In this document: piece by piece, positions 32,491 to 45,400 of the stretch | Layout: every line of letters begins with the position of its first letter | How positions within the stretch are numbered: position 1 is the first letter of the stretch | DNA from: Bimastos eiseni | Lineage: Eukaryota; Annelida; Clitellata; Crassiclitellata; Lumbricidae | Assembly (NCBI GenBank): GCA_959347315.1 | Contig: OY365811.1 | Coordinates: 35,898,441 to 35,962,440 of the forward strand | DNA: 64,000 bases | Reading direction: 5' to 3' | The notes under the pieces: model-generated | Seen by the model: the letters and a program-made list of their open reading frames with translations, nothing else | Database searches by the model: none | What the model was told of the DNA's origin: nothing | Translations under genes and position numbers: made by a program

Positions 32491-35221
32491 TTTCAAATGT
32501 CTATTTGCAACCACGGCAGTTACACGAGTGATGAAAATTTCTGCCAACAGTTACTATGAACAATGATTCAACATTCGTACCATCAACGCTGGATATTTAA
32601 ACTTTAGTAACATCTCAGTGTAGGCTACAATAATCAACAATGCTACGTCCGAATTCTGTACCTCACTGAAGTGTCATAATTCTGCTGACCAGTTGAATTT
32701 CTTCAGCTTCTGTGAAGTATATAACAACGAAAAGTAGTGCTCGGTGTTTCAAGCTATCTAAAAGTGCAAAAAGCAGTCATTAGTGACTCCGCTCCCTTAA
32801 AGTGCAAAATTAGCCTGACATGGGGGTGGATCGCGGGAATATGTAGAATTTGCATGCTCGTAGAACATACAATACCAGTACTTAAGTTTTTCGTTAGACT
32901 CTATATCCTTCAGCTTTCAAGAAACTCCATTTTTAGGAGCATCGTCGTAACATTAATGTCGTTTTAACTGGAATTTACAACATCGATTGAAGACGTCGAC
33001 CATATTGGGCCTTCCGATCGCCCGTGTTTACAGTTGACGTCGCTCTCAGCTGCCATCTAGCGTCCATTACTTGAAGTAATCCAGTAAGTAGGTCAGTAAG
33101 TGCTCCAATCTATATGCATATGCATCATCCGGACATTAATTAACGCCACATAATTTTCACATAAATATCTGTGACCTGAGGATCAAAGTATAGGCGCTAT
33201 ATAAAATAAGATCCGCAATATTTATATGATTCTGTATCATGTTCGGTTCATTCAGAACAGCTTCAAACGCGAGTTTTACTAAGCCAAGCTGACTGCTGCA
33301 AATCTTGAAGGTGAATTTATTTATTCTTCCATGATTTTAAACTGTTAAGTTGAAACAATGCCTAAACAAAGAAACGAAGTTTGTGTAGTCCGTCTCAAAA
33401 GTTTTTCACTTTTCCTACAGCCATTGTGATGATCACCTCTTGACCCAAAGTGTAAAGATTTATAGTTCGATTTTTTCTTGAAACGTCTGCTGGGAAGGGA
33501 AAAGGGAAGAAACAGAATGCGGGACGCATTAGGACATCATATCATAACCACAACGTGCAAACTGAATCATCTAAATATTTGGCGACATAAGTAGACTTAC
33601 GTCAGTTCCCAGGGTAATGCCCAACTTTCTCAAAACCGTGTTAGTAGGCCTGAGCAGTTTTTCTTATATTTAACCATGGTAACCCCTTTCACAGTGCACA
33701 CCAATGAGCAGTCTTTTGACCAAATGCTGGTTATTGTTATTATAAATTGAAGAAGAGGAGTCATTTTTTTATTAAACTCATGGTGGGTATGAGAGTGTAA
33801 CAAATTGGTTTCATTTTTTTAACCTTGGCAAATGAAGATAGGGATCGGTTTTGTTTCACTTGCCATCTAATGTAACCTAGCCTAATTTAATGACTTGTTT
33901 GAATTGAAATCAAAATCAAAATATCTTAATTCATTAAGGAAGCAAGATTGAATCCTGCCTGATATAACGTGAAGTATATGCCCCCTAATCTTCCCAATCA
34001 CAGTGTGCAGTTGAGATACCATTTTATGGCTGATTTCACTAGATGTTAATCAAACAGAAATTTTGCATTTCATTGTAATGCCAGAGATTTTTTGGAATGT
34101 TATTTACTCCGGTTGGTTGACAACTCAGCATGCTCTCCACTGACAATTAAGCACTCATTAATTAACTGAATGATGACAATAACAATGATAAAGATAATAA
34201 TAATAATGATATTGATAACAATAATATTAATAATAATGATAGTAGTAGTAGTAGTTGTAGTGGTCGTGGTGGAAGTAGTGTCGGTAGAAGTAGTAGGAGA
34301 AGTAGTAGAAGTAGTAATAATTATTGTGATAATAATTTGGATGTCTTCATAACCATATGTCATCAGTGACATCATTTTGTGCACACAGTAGATAGCAAAA
34401 GACACTAGTACAAATAAACCAGGACTTCTGCTAAGATATGTTGTCAGGTGAAACCACGGTGTATTATTACAAGGCAGGAATGTATTGTACATGGTTTGTG
34501 ATGCCACTTTGAAGTGTAAGTGGTTTCATTTTCTCAGTCTTGGGAAGTAAAGGGCTACTGGCAGTTGACCAGTTATTTCGAACACACAGAATTCATGCAC
34601 ACACCGAGAATTTAGTAGACAGATGATCAAGCTTCTTTTGACAAGTCTGCCAAGTACTCAGAGTTTGCCTCTACACACGTTTTGTGTCCACCACCTGGAA
34701 AAGCTTGCTTCCATGAACTTTGACTTTGAATTTGTGCAGAATGATGTATGTGTGTGTGTGTGATAAGTTTATTTAACCAGGTATCCATGACTAGGATGAT
34801 ATGCATCAGTGCAGAATGATAGTCACCACCTTTCTTTTATATCTGGTCAAAGGTGCTAAACTAAGGTACCTTTTTCACTGCCTTTCCAATCAGCAGTGAT
34901 TTAGCTCCTAAAAGCCACTGTGTTAATTGTCAAGCATATTATTAAGCTCTTGCATGTTAAAGACTAGTTGGAAGCAGTAGGTTGTTGAAAGTGTCATGTT
35001 CTCTAAGTTGACCTCTTCATTGAGTACTAATAGAAAGCTGAGATGTCTGATAGGAGAGGGACCAATAAACACCACAACCGTTTAGGCCTGTTAAACTGAA
35101 GCCACAAGAGCCAATAGCTAGTCATGCAGCAGTTTGTCAAAGGTAGGCAGAGGACCAAATTTCATATAGGCCTATATATAATTTGTCATCTGTCTACCTT
35201 TTACAAAGTTTACATATAGTT

Positions 35222-35284
<63 letters not shown>

Positions 35285-35922
35285 CAATGAACGTTATTAA
35301 TAAATTACTCTGGTGCACACTGCTCTCCGCCTGGTTAGACTTGGGCTTTACCCAATGCCAAAATAAATGTCAGCACATGTTATTAATGGTCAGTAGCATT
35401 CCTGCTTATAGAAAAGAGTGCTTAGCGTAGTAGGATTATCTTGTACGATTGGACTTATCCCTACGTCACATGTGATTGTGTAAAGACATATAGGATTATA
35501 GGTCTTCTCTAGAAGAAAACTGTTGGGTATAAGCTGTACAGTTTGTCACACTTCTATACTGCTGCTCTTTCTCACCTGAGGGAAAGTATCCTACCGTACT
35601 ACATTAGCTTCGGAGTTCGACTCCTTGGATTTACTGTGTCATTTCCTGACTGCATTAACTGGCCTCACAAACCTGAACTTAATCCACACATGGACTCTTG
35701 AGTGATCAGGTGTAGTGGGCAGACCACTTGAACAGCAGTTCAGCCAAAGCATATACTTGACCCAAAGAGGACGCAAATCTCAGGTTAAGGTCAGTTTGAA
35801 CTGAATGCTGTCGCTGCTATTCAGAAGACAGTGAAGAGATCTGTTGGCTGAACTCTGCTTTTTAAAAATAGTCCATGACTGACAGTGAGTGCAAGATAAT
35901 TGTGTTGTAGCGGAGGTGAATT
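32491..35922. other. Spacer between divergent TRAPPC9 and agrin genes
   Basis: About 3.4 kb separates the two start codons, which point away from each other, so promoters of both genes should lie here. I cannot assign TATA boxes or binding sites with confidence. Contents: microsatellites at 34176-34325 (AAT and GTA units), a (TG)n at 34743-34762, and a (TA)n(GA)n run at 35219-35284. No coding exon is apparent; the 135-codon minus frame at 34100-34507 is produced by the trinucleotide repeats. Confidence 0.6.
35219..35284. repeat. (TA)n-(GA)n compound microsatellite
   Basis: Alternating TA then GA dinucleotides about 640 bp upstream of the agrin start codon. Confidence 0.9.
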
Positions 35923-36457
35923 TTGCCACCAATGTCGTTATCGCGTTACCCAGTGACGAGGACATTATTGTCCCGCATGCTGTCTTGTTGCTGGTGTTTA
36001 TGCATATTGATATTATTAGGAATATCGTTTTCATTGAGAGTTTCTGGTAACAAAGCGGAGTCAAACGAGACTGTGGATTTTGGCAAAGGACTCAGCAATG
36101 GAAACTGCTCTGAGAAGAGTTTGGAAGAGCAAGAGGAAAGAGCCAGCATCATTTTCACTGGAACAGTTCAAGCTGTTTTTCTCCATCGAAAGCAATTACA
36201 TTTTGGCCAGAGTAAGGCACACATTGAGGTGAAAAGAATTCTCAAAGGCAGACTGATTGAAGGCGGAAACACTGGGGGTCTGCCTACCACTGTCGTCGTC
36301 GATGGATTTGATAATTCCGAGATCTGTCATTCGTGGGTAAATCAGTTTGATACTCGAATATTTTTGGTGAATCAGATTGGTAATGTGCTGAAACTGAACT
36401 CATCACTTGTTCGACTGACGCTGAGTAACCTGGAACATGTTGAAGCTGCTGTCAAAA
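35923..36457 (+). CDS. agrn: Agrin exon 1: signal peptide and NtA domain
   Basis: It codes up to 178 residues, ending phase 1 at AAA A|GTTAGT. Three in-frame Met codons are possible; the third (35977) starts a classic signal peptide ([20 protein letters not shown]). The NtA domain follows from about residue 62: [58 protein letters not shown] and [19 protein letters not shown]. These align with human NtA (LTGTVEEI, VVISGFGDPLICDN, DTRIFFVN, LMLNSSLMRITLRNLEEVE). The two domain cysteines (NC-SEK and EIC) are present. The third human cysteine, in EFCVE, is replaced (EAAVK). NtA binds the laminin coiled coil. Confidence 0.92.
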
Positions 36458-39400
36458 GTTAGTTACATTAACTTGATATGTTAAAAACTAATTTTTTAAA
36501 TATTTCTTTCTGAAAATCTGAAATTTGTTCTCAGTCTCCTTGTAACTAACTTTTGAAAAACACACCAGTTCATGCATCCTCCATTCAATTCCCCTATAGT
36601 TCTGAACTTCATATTCTTGCCTATAAGAGAAATGTAAGCTTTTTAAACTATTACCAAGATTCTACCTCTGAATCATGCATTCTAAGGCACCACATCTTTT
36701 TCTGTTTTATCATTTTTGCTATCGTCTCTGGTTTGACTTAATTCGAGGATTCTAATCTGGCACCAAAACCTACCAAACTGTAACTGATTGGATTTAAATC
36801 TCTAATGAATGAACTGGTTTCTGTGTTGTTGCTTTTGTGAACACTGAGAAATTTCGAATCAATTAATCAATTTTATTATTGCCAACCATGAGGTAACAAT
36901 AACAAGTGCATTCATGTTATTAAAAATCATAGGGGTTGGTAACAATAGGGGAACTCAAGGAGCAATTATCCCTGCAGTAGGGGAACCCCTGTAGTTACAG
37001 TTGAAAGTAAAATAATTTGCCACTTTAAAATTATACAATAAATCATAATCAGCAATCTTAACTATAACAAATAGTCGCACAAGTAGCACCAGTTGGCCTT
37101 CTCACATCTGGTCCCACAGACTTATGGTCCCAAGGTTATATTATAAACATTTTGTTTACTGAATATTGTAAATAATGTTTAATCAGTTTAAGTGAAAAGC
37201 ATAGAGTTTTTGCTTAAGTGTAGAGAAAGTTGGGGATTGACGGATCTCAGTAGGCCAAAGATTTAGATTACATTTATGTGACAGCGTTGTTAATGGGCTG
37301 GCCTTATGACCTTGCTGCAAGGCACCAACATTTCCCAGTAAAGATGGCAATCATTTAAAGTAAAAGTTTCACTGCCTGGCCTTTTTCCTCAGTTCAGGTT
37401 TTGAATGTTAGCTGGGTTTCTTCCATTATATTTTAATTATGATCTTATTTGAATTGACCATCTACTGAAGCCTTGTGCTTTATGACTATGGTGCTATAGA
37501 AGTTGTTAGATTAGATAGGTGAATGGTAGCACACTGGTGTGAAAAGCAGATAGAACAGATAGTGGGATCGATGCCCCGCTACCCCATTAGGATGATTAAG
37601 CCTTCCATTCACTAGGTGGTGTTAATAAGACGCATTAGGACAGATGGTAGTTGGACAGATTATTATTATTTTTTTATGCCCTGAGATGCTGAAGTTCCCC
37701 AACTGACCCCCAGGGACTTAGACATTAATTATCTAGCGCTTGTGGAATGGCTGCCTCTCCTCAATGGCTACCCATCTTCAGACTCGATCGTGCGATCAAT
37801 AAGGGAAATTATTATTAATATTATTATTATTGTTATTATTATTATAGGCTATGTTCAGCCCAAGGTGACACTTTTACAATTATAAATGGATAACTTCGAT
37901 CTATGTGGCCTGATCTATGATGCGATAAAATAAAGTCACTAGAGCAATTGTAATTTATTATTATTTTATATTAGAAGGGACGTATTGTTGCATGATAGTT
38001 TTCGCTGATGCTAAGCACCATATTCGAAACTAGGTACTGCTTATTTCAAAGATACTAAGTATGTCATATAATATGTTATGTAGGCCTAAATATTAGTACT
38101 AACGGTCTAACATAGGCCTATGAAGGCTTGATATTAAAGGAATGGAGTAGGGGTTATTTTACAGGTATGTTTCACTGAGCTTAGCCAATAACCAAAGGCA
38201 TTTGAAGTGCAATTGCCTTGGGTGCTTTGTGTGGTAATTAAAAAAGGCTTTGGTGAGCTTGATTACACTATACTTATAGGCATATTATGATAGGTATACT
38301 TATTTATGTCTGTATGCAATGGTGTTGTAAGGCCTATAGATCTGAAATTGAACATGAAGTCAGTTTTTATAGATTGTGATCGACTATGCCTGAAACAATG
38401 ATCCTACACAAAAATATGAGTTCACATGAATTGGCCTGTTGACTAAGCCGGTAGCATCAACCTTGCAACATGTAGGACGATGTGACACCTTAGATAACAT
38501 AACATTTCATGACATAATATATATATATTTTTATGAATCCTAGACTATTCCTAGTGCAAGCTATCAATGATGTGTCATGTGGCATATTTTGGTACCTATC
38601 TACATGTATGTATGTATGTATTGTATATGTGTATGCAAGTACGTATGTAAATATGTGTGTATTTATTAATATATTTATGTATCAATCAATCAAATCAATC
38701 ACTCAAGCAATCAACAATACTGTATGAGTATATGTGTTGTTGATTTTGTAACGACACCGCTCCATATCGAAGATGATTTGGTGTAGCCTTCCTCCTTGCT
38801 CAAGGCTTGGGACTGGCTCTGTCAAAGTCCAAACAGTGGCAGAGTTTATGAATATATGTATGTATATATGCATATATATGTGTGTGCATATGTATGTATA
38901 TAAATATATATGTATTTTTATCAAATAAAAAAATGTGTTGTTTTAGTGGTTCAAATTTATGGGCATTGCATCCGCACCATGTTAGATGCCGTCCATAACT
39001 GATGTTGGGCACTTTGGGGTCAGAAATTTGTGATGTGAGGGGTTTCAAGAAATGTGGTGCATAATTAACTTTGACAATTGGACACTAATTTCATTTACAA
39101 TTATGCCACTGCTCTTGAGTATCAAATTTTCATGATAGTGTGATCTGAAACAGTTGACCCATCTCAAATGGATCAATACAGCACAGAGGGTGGGCTCAGC
39201 ATGCCCGTATATGACACCAAGAAAGGGCCTAGAGCTTGAGGTACACCACTGAAAGGAAATGGTAGGACTAGGGAAGTCTTGCAGATTTTTTTTACCCTAC
39301 AACAATTCAATGTCCTTTGAAAGCTATTTCTAGAACTTTGTGGTGAAACAGCTGCTACTGACAAATGCATTGCCTTATGACATTGCATGAAGATCTGGGC

Positions 39401-42400
39401 AAATATTGGCTGTGGCTCTTCTGAGCCGATGAGTCGTTCATCTCGTGAAGTGTTAAGGAAACAGACTTCACAATAAATGTCTGTCTTTGTGTGCACAGGC
39501 AATCAGGATCCCAAGTGATATATGGTGAAGAAATTATATCCCCCTTAAAACCATGTACTCATCTTATTTCTCTGTTGGAGACTCTTCCGCGAGCTGCTCC
39601 TTAAGAATCACTCGACTGAGACCCTTCTGGGATGCCTACTTCTCATATATAATGGGATTGGTCCACGGGCGTCTGCAAAAATGTTTTGGGGGAGCTAATT
39701 TTAAATTGTTGGCACAGGGACTATGAAGGGTGTTGAATGCAACCGATCATGGCCTCCTCAGCATATTTGCGTAGCTATTCATGAACATGTGACAATTTAA
39801 AAAATTAAAAGTCAGGACTCAAGTAAAATAATTAAATACCCTTACACCCCTGAAATTGTTTCCATGTATTGCTCTACCCGACGATGTCCCGAGCGCGAAT
39901 GTGTCATTTGATGAGCACTCCGAGTCATGCCATGGTTTTATAACCAACACCCTTGATTTACAAATTTGCCTTAATTATCTAAGCCTCATATGACGTAAAT
40001 TTATGCAAATGGACTCCGTTATACAATGAATTGTCAGAAGTTTGTGCATCAAAGTAAAAATGTCCAAATATCTTAAATAAATTGTGTGCTGAAAATATTC
40101 ACATTGACCTAGATATTTTCATAAGAACCTTTTCATTTCACCAGAGCGTTTCATTCATGAGCTTTTGTAGAGAAGGAGATATAAATTTTCTGCTTAATAG
40201 TTGAGATTATAAAACTGTTGAAGTGGGTCAATAGAACAGTTTCCTGAGACCCTATTGCACATATGACTGGTTATAATTTGCATTTTACAAGTTCATTTAA
40301 CTCCTGCACTAGTGTGAGTTAAGTAACGGCAATCAAGTCAGATGTTTTTTTCGTGTGTTGATGAATCGTTGTACAGAAGTAAAATAAATTATCATACCTT
40401 TGATACACCTTGATCATCTCTAGATCAGATCAGAGTTTGGCGCTACATTGGCGGTACTGCTGCTGCTTATTTGCAAGAGCTAGGTCTCCCTATCACTGCC
40501 AGTAGTGGTCGACGACCACTTCGCTCTGCAGTCCATGGCGACCTGATCGTCTCTTTTGCATGCACTTCCTTAATGCAAAATCTGGCTTTCTCGGTCGTGG
40601 GACCTACCATCTGGAATGGACTTCCTGTAGAGCTCCGTCTCATAACTAAGAACTCCTCATCTTCATTTTACACCTCTCTTAAAACCGTCCTTTTCAGCCG
40701 AGGGCTAGGCTTGGAGCGCCTCTGAGTAGATATCTTGAAGGGACGCTATGTCAAGTATTTTTGATTGATTGATTGACTGATTGATTGATATGATGGTGTT
40801 GTTTAAAGTGTCTTTATACTCCCATGCAAATACAGCACAACATAGCATAACAAGGAATTTTAAGTGGCTTAGAAGACGTTTATTCGTTGTTACAGCAACT
40901 GCAAATTAATCAGAAGCATGCTTAATTGCCCAATTTTTCTAGCTTTCTTCTAAAAGCTGTGACATTGGCGTTTGTCCATTGCACAGGTCTACAACCATTG
41001 CACTGAATAATTTCTGCCCAAATCTTCCTCTCATCTGCTTAAATAATCTATACCTGTAACCCCAAGTCGCGTTGTTTGGGGCCAGTTCAAAGAATCTCTC
41101 CCATTGTTGTGTGTCCTTTCCAGTGATAAGCTTGTAAGTCTGATTCGGTCTCCTCTGACTAATTGATTAGTAGAACTTTGTCAACTGCAAAGACTAAGCT
41201 ATGTGAGAGAATTTGGACCCAAAATGACCCATGTCTTTACAGTAGCAATGAACAAGTGTTTAATCAATTAATTTTTTTATATTTAACATATCAAGCTAAC
41301 ATTGACACTTAACTGTTGCATAATGTGCTAAATGATTTAATTGTTAAATACACATGAATTTGTTTATTTTTTACTAGATGATAAGTTTGTTCCCAAGCCA
41401 AAAGACCCTGAAGGTACGTGTTATGCTGGTGTGATTTGTCAGGAGGCAGAATTGATGCATGCTTACAAGTTTGTTTATGTGGTTGAATGCCAGGATCAGA
41501 AATGTTTGCATTTAAAAAAGATTTGATAATAATAACGATAATATTTTAACTCCTGCTCTGTTTTAATTGTTCTTGATGAATCATTTCTCACTTAGGTCAA
41601 AATATTAAAAATATATTCATCATAATTCCTGATGCTTGGCGTTTGTTGGAGATGGGTACGAAGAAATGACCTCCACTGTTCTTCTTTATTTGTCAAGTCC
41701 ATTGTGTCAGTCAATGTGATGCTATTTTGACACTAATATTATCTATCCAGCATAGTAGTCTGTTTAATTAAGTAATAATACATGTAAGAATAATGACCTT
41801 GAAAGAGGGGTCAAGGTTAGTAGATGATACTATGGGCTATTGGCTTTTCTTCGCTATTGATTGGCCTGTACTTATTATTTGTAGACTTATTTATTGAAGT
41901 CTTAAACCACTCATACCAGCACTAAATATAGAGCAAGTTTTTTAAGGTGACTACTCAGAAATCTAACGTTAGTGTGTGGAAATTAACAAAACATTTTGCA
42001 ACTGTGGAGGGACACATTCCCTCCCCAGACCCACCCTTTTTCTCGATGCTACAGGCCTCGGTGATTGTTTTTCACGTGATTGTTTTTCACGTGATTGTTT
42101 TTCACGTGATTGTTTTTCACGTGATTGTTTTTCACGTGATTGTTTTTCACGTGATTGTTTTTCACGTGCTTGTTCATCATCCCCCAGTGGCCACCATGTA
42201 CCTTGATTTCCTCTGTAAGAGGGGACTAGATGATACACTGATTCTCAATGGCAATTCTTTTTATGTATCAACCCTTTTTTTTCTTTTATGTGTTTTGATT
42301 AGACTGGTGCTTACACCTCTTTCTTAAGCGTATATATTTAATTAATCATAAGGTGAGAAGAGGAGTCAGACAAATATGTCCTCTGTCCCCACTGTTATTC

Positions 42401-45400
42401 AACATCTTTATAGAAGAACTGGTTAAAGAAGCAACAAAGGACCTGGAAGACGGGATAAAAGTAGGAGGAGAATGGATAAAAATACTCAGGTTTGCAGATG
42501 AGCAAGCAATGCTAGCAAGAAGTCAAAAAGGCCTACAGATCATGATGGATAGACTAAACACGGCATCAAACGACCATGGAATGAAAATAAACATCAAAAA
42601 GACAAAGGTCCTTGTAGTAAGCAAACGACAAACAACAGCAATCAGAATATGTGTTGGAGGAAGGGAAATTGAACAGATAAAGGAATTCTGTTACCTGGGA
42701 AGCATGATCGGCGAAGATGCCAGATGTAATAGAGAAATAAAAAGAAGAATAGCAATGGGCAAAGAAGCATTCTCAAACAGGAAAGAACTATTGAGAGGGA
42801 AAAATGAACCAAGAACTAAAGAAAAGACTAATAAAGATACTGGTATGGAGTCTAGTATTGTATGGCTCAGAGACATAGACAATGACAAAGGAAGATATAA
42901 AAAGGTTGGAAGCCTTTGAGATGTGGATATGGATGAGAATGGAGAGAATCAGTTGGACAGAGTATGTAACAAACGAAGAGGTGCTCGGAATAAGGAGAGA
43001 AGAAAGAACCCTACTACGCACGATAAGACAATGACAATGGAGATGGATAGGGCATGTGCTAAGAGGAAACTCAATAATGAAAACGATCATAGAAGGAAAG
43101 ATGGAAGGAAAACACGGAAGAGGAAGACCAAGACGAATTATGCTGGACTGGATGATGCCAGAGGGATACCAGAGACTTAAAGAGGAGGAGCAGAGGAGAG
43201 AGAAATGGCGACGTCGAACATTTGAACCTGCTTGAAATAGCAGAGAACAAGAAGAAGGTGCTTGCATTAAAAGAAATCAATAATATATAGAAAATGATTC
43301 ATAATTTTGTTTTATTTATTATATTTTCCACTGATAATTCCTTGTAATACTGTTGTTCTTTTGTTCCTTTCAGATCCGTGTGCTTTGTCCTTCTGTCCTT
43401 TTCATGCCCAGTGCACAATCAATGCCTCAACCGGTGGACCATACTGCAGCTGTCCCAAATTATGCCATGGTGTGTTCGCTCCTGTATGCGGTAGTGACAA
43501 CGTCACTTACGCCTCAAAATGCCACCTTAGAATGGCAAGTTGCCAACAACAGAAAGCAATTCGAGCTAAATCACCAGGATCTTGTAGTAAGTAAGAAATT
43601 CTAACATTCTAAACAAATTCTAACAAATTTCTATACATTATTCTAATAATAATAATAATAAATACTTGAATACATTAAATAATAATAATAATTTTTGACT
43701 TCGGTTGCTTTTATGGCGTAATTAGAGGCTTCAATAGTAAGCCAGCAAGTAGCCTTTATTTGCATCATTATTGTAACCTTCAAAATAATAAAGCACCGCT
43801 CGAAAGCCAAGTGCTGGACACCAGGTTATTGACGAGCACTTCGTCAAATCAGAGGGGTTGTCCAAAGGGTAGTCCAGAGATTTTCCAGATCCGACATGCA
43901 TATATAGGTTACACTGTAGACAATGATTAGACCAATTGAGCATGGTTCCTCATTTTAAGGTTTTCAGATTGAGCAGCTATACTTATAATTGGGCTGTAGA
44001 TCAGAACAATCAGTACGATCTTTATGAGTAAAATAGAAATAATCAGCACCTATGTTTAAACTTTGTTTTATAGTTATCCCCAGATGATTTAAAAACACCA
44101 TGTACTGGGGACTCATTATCCACCTACTGATGTTCCTCTGCAGCCCGTTTGTAGTACGTGACAACTACCCATGGGTCCACCATTTTTTTATCATACTGAG
44201 TTCTAGCAGCAAAATATGTGCAAAATGTGCTTGCATTGCAATAGTTTTTTTTTTTCAGAAACGAACATTTGGACTAAACAAATTCTGAAATAATTTACTT
44301 TATTGTCGGAATCGGCCATTTCGATAGACGGCTATTATGCAGTATCTGCATAATCAGAATTACAATTCATTCATTCATTCAACACATTACTCTGCCATCC
44401 ACAACAATTGCGCCCACCTGTTTGACCTTTGGAATTAAACTTTACCATGCTACATCACTTATGTTTTCTAAGCATCTGTGCACTCCGCAACCTGTCTAAC
44501 ATTTCGGTGCCAAGAACTTAGGAGTTAAAGAAATGCGGCAATTACTACGACACTCAGTGCCTAGAGGAGCCTCCTTCAATAGAATGGAATCTCAACCTTG
44601 CTTCTCAAATAGATAACGTTTTTACAGTAATTTTGCTTGATGCAACCATAGATTGATATCGTGGTCATTCTAATAATGGCGCTCGTTAAAGATTAGAATC
44701 AGTCAGTTTGGTTCCTCTGTTTTGGATCATGATACTTTAAATTCTTTTGCTCTGTGGTATGTGGTATTTTGGTATGTCTACAGATATGTTTCTTACTTGC
44801 TAACTTAGTTACATGGACTCTTCTTATGAGTGGAGCTTTTACTCTGTTGCAGGGGATCCTGACATGTGTGCTGACACAGAGTGTGGGTTTGGTGCCGTCT
44901 GCGTTCTGTCCTCGGACGGGACTGGTGCTAGGTGCCAGTGTAGCGATAACTGCAACAGCCATAAGGGAATTCCAATTTGTGGCAATGATGGAAAGAATTA
45001 TGGAAGCCTGTGTGAAATGGAAAGGGCTTCATGCGTGCTAATGCAGAACATTTTGAAGAAGTACGATGGCAAATGTGGTTAGTCTTCACAGTATTTTCAA
45101 GTCCAAGCATCAGTCATTTTATATAGGATAAAGATTCCAGAACTGAACAGATTCATGACCATATGGAAGGTTGACCATAGAGGCATATTTTATGCAAATA
45201 TTTTTGTCTATCTATAAACACTAAAAGCACTTAAATTAAGTTAAAGTAACTAAATATCTTTTCAGTGCCAATTTAATTTGAGTTATTTATTTTTTATAGT
45301 AATAAAGGTTCCGAAAGTATTCCGTCTGATAAAGCACTGCCCACCTTTGATAACAGTGTTGCAAATTTTTTAAATAAGTATGCTGGTTTTAATGTAAGCT

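Larger units (their letters stand above)
36458..41377 (+). other. Agrin intron 1 (4.9 kb)
   Basis: No coding exon was recognised. It holds a family D repeat (37515-37665), the roughly 100-bp element (38735-38840), short ATGT/TATG runs (38605-38910), and a LINE 3' fragment (40390-40790). Large first introns often carry enhancers, but nothing specific is visible. Confidence 0.6.

Noticed and set aside
34100..34507. 135-codon minus-strand frame rich in Thr and Ile
   Set aside because: Most of it is translation of AAT and GTA trinucleotide repeats.
42353..42919. 188-codon reverse-transcriptase frame as a host gene
   Set aside because: Truncated LINE with a mutated catalytic motif (FADE) and a frame change; annotated as a mobile element instead.
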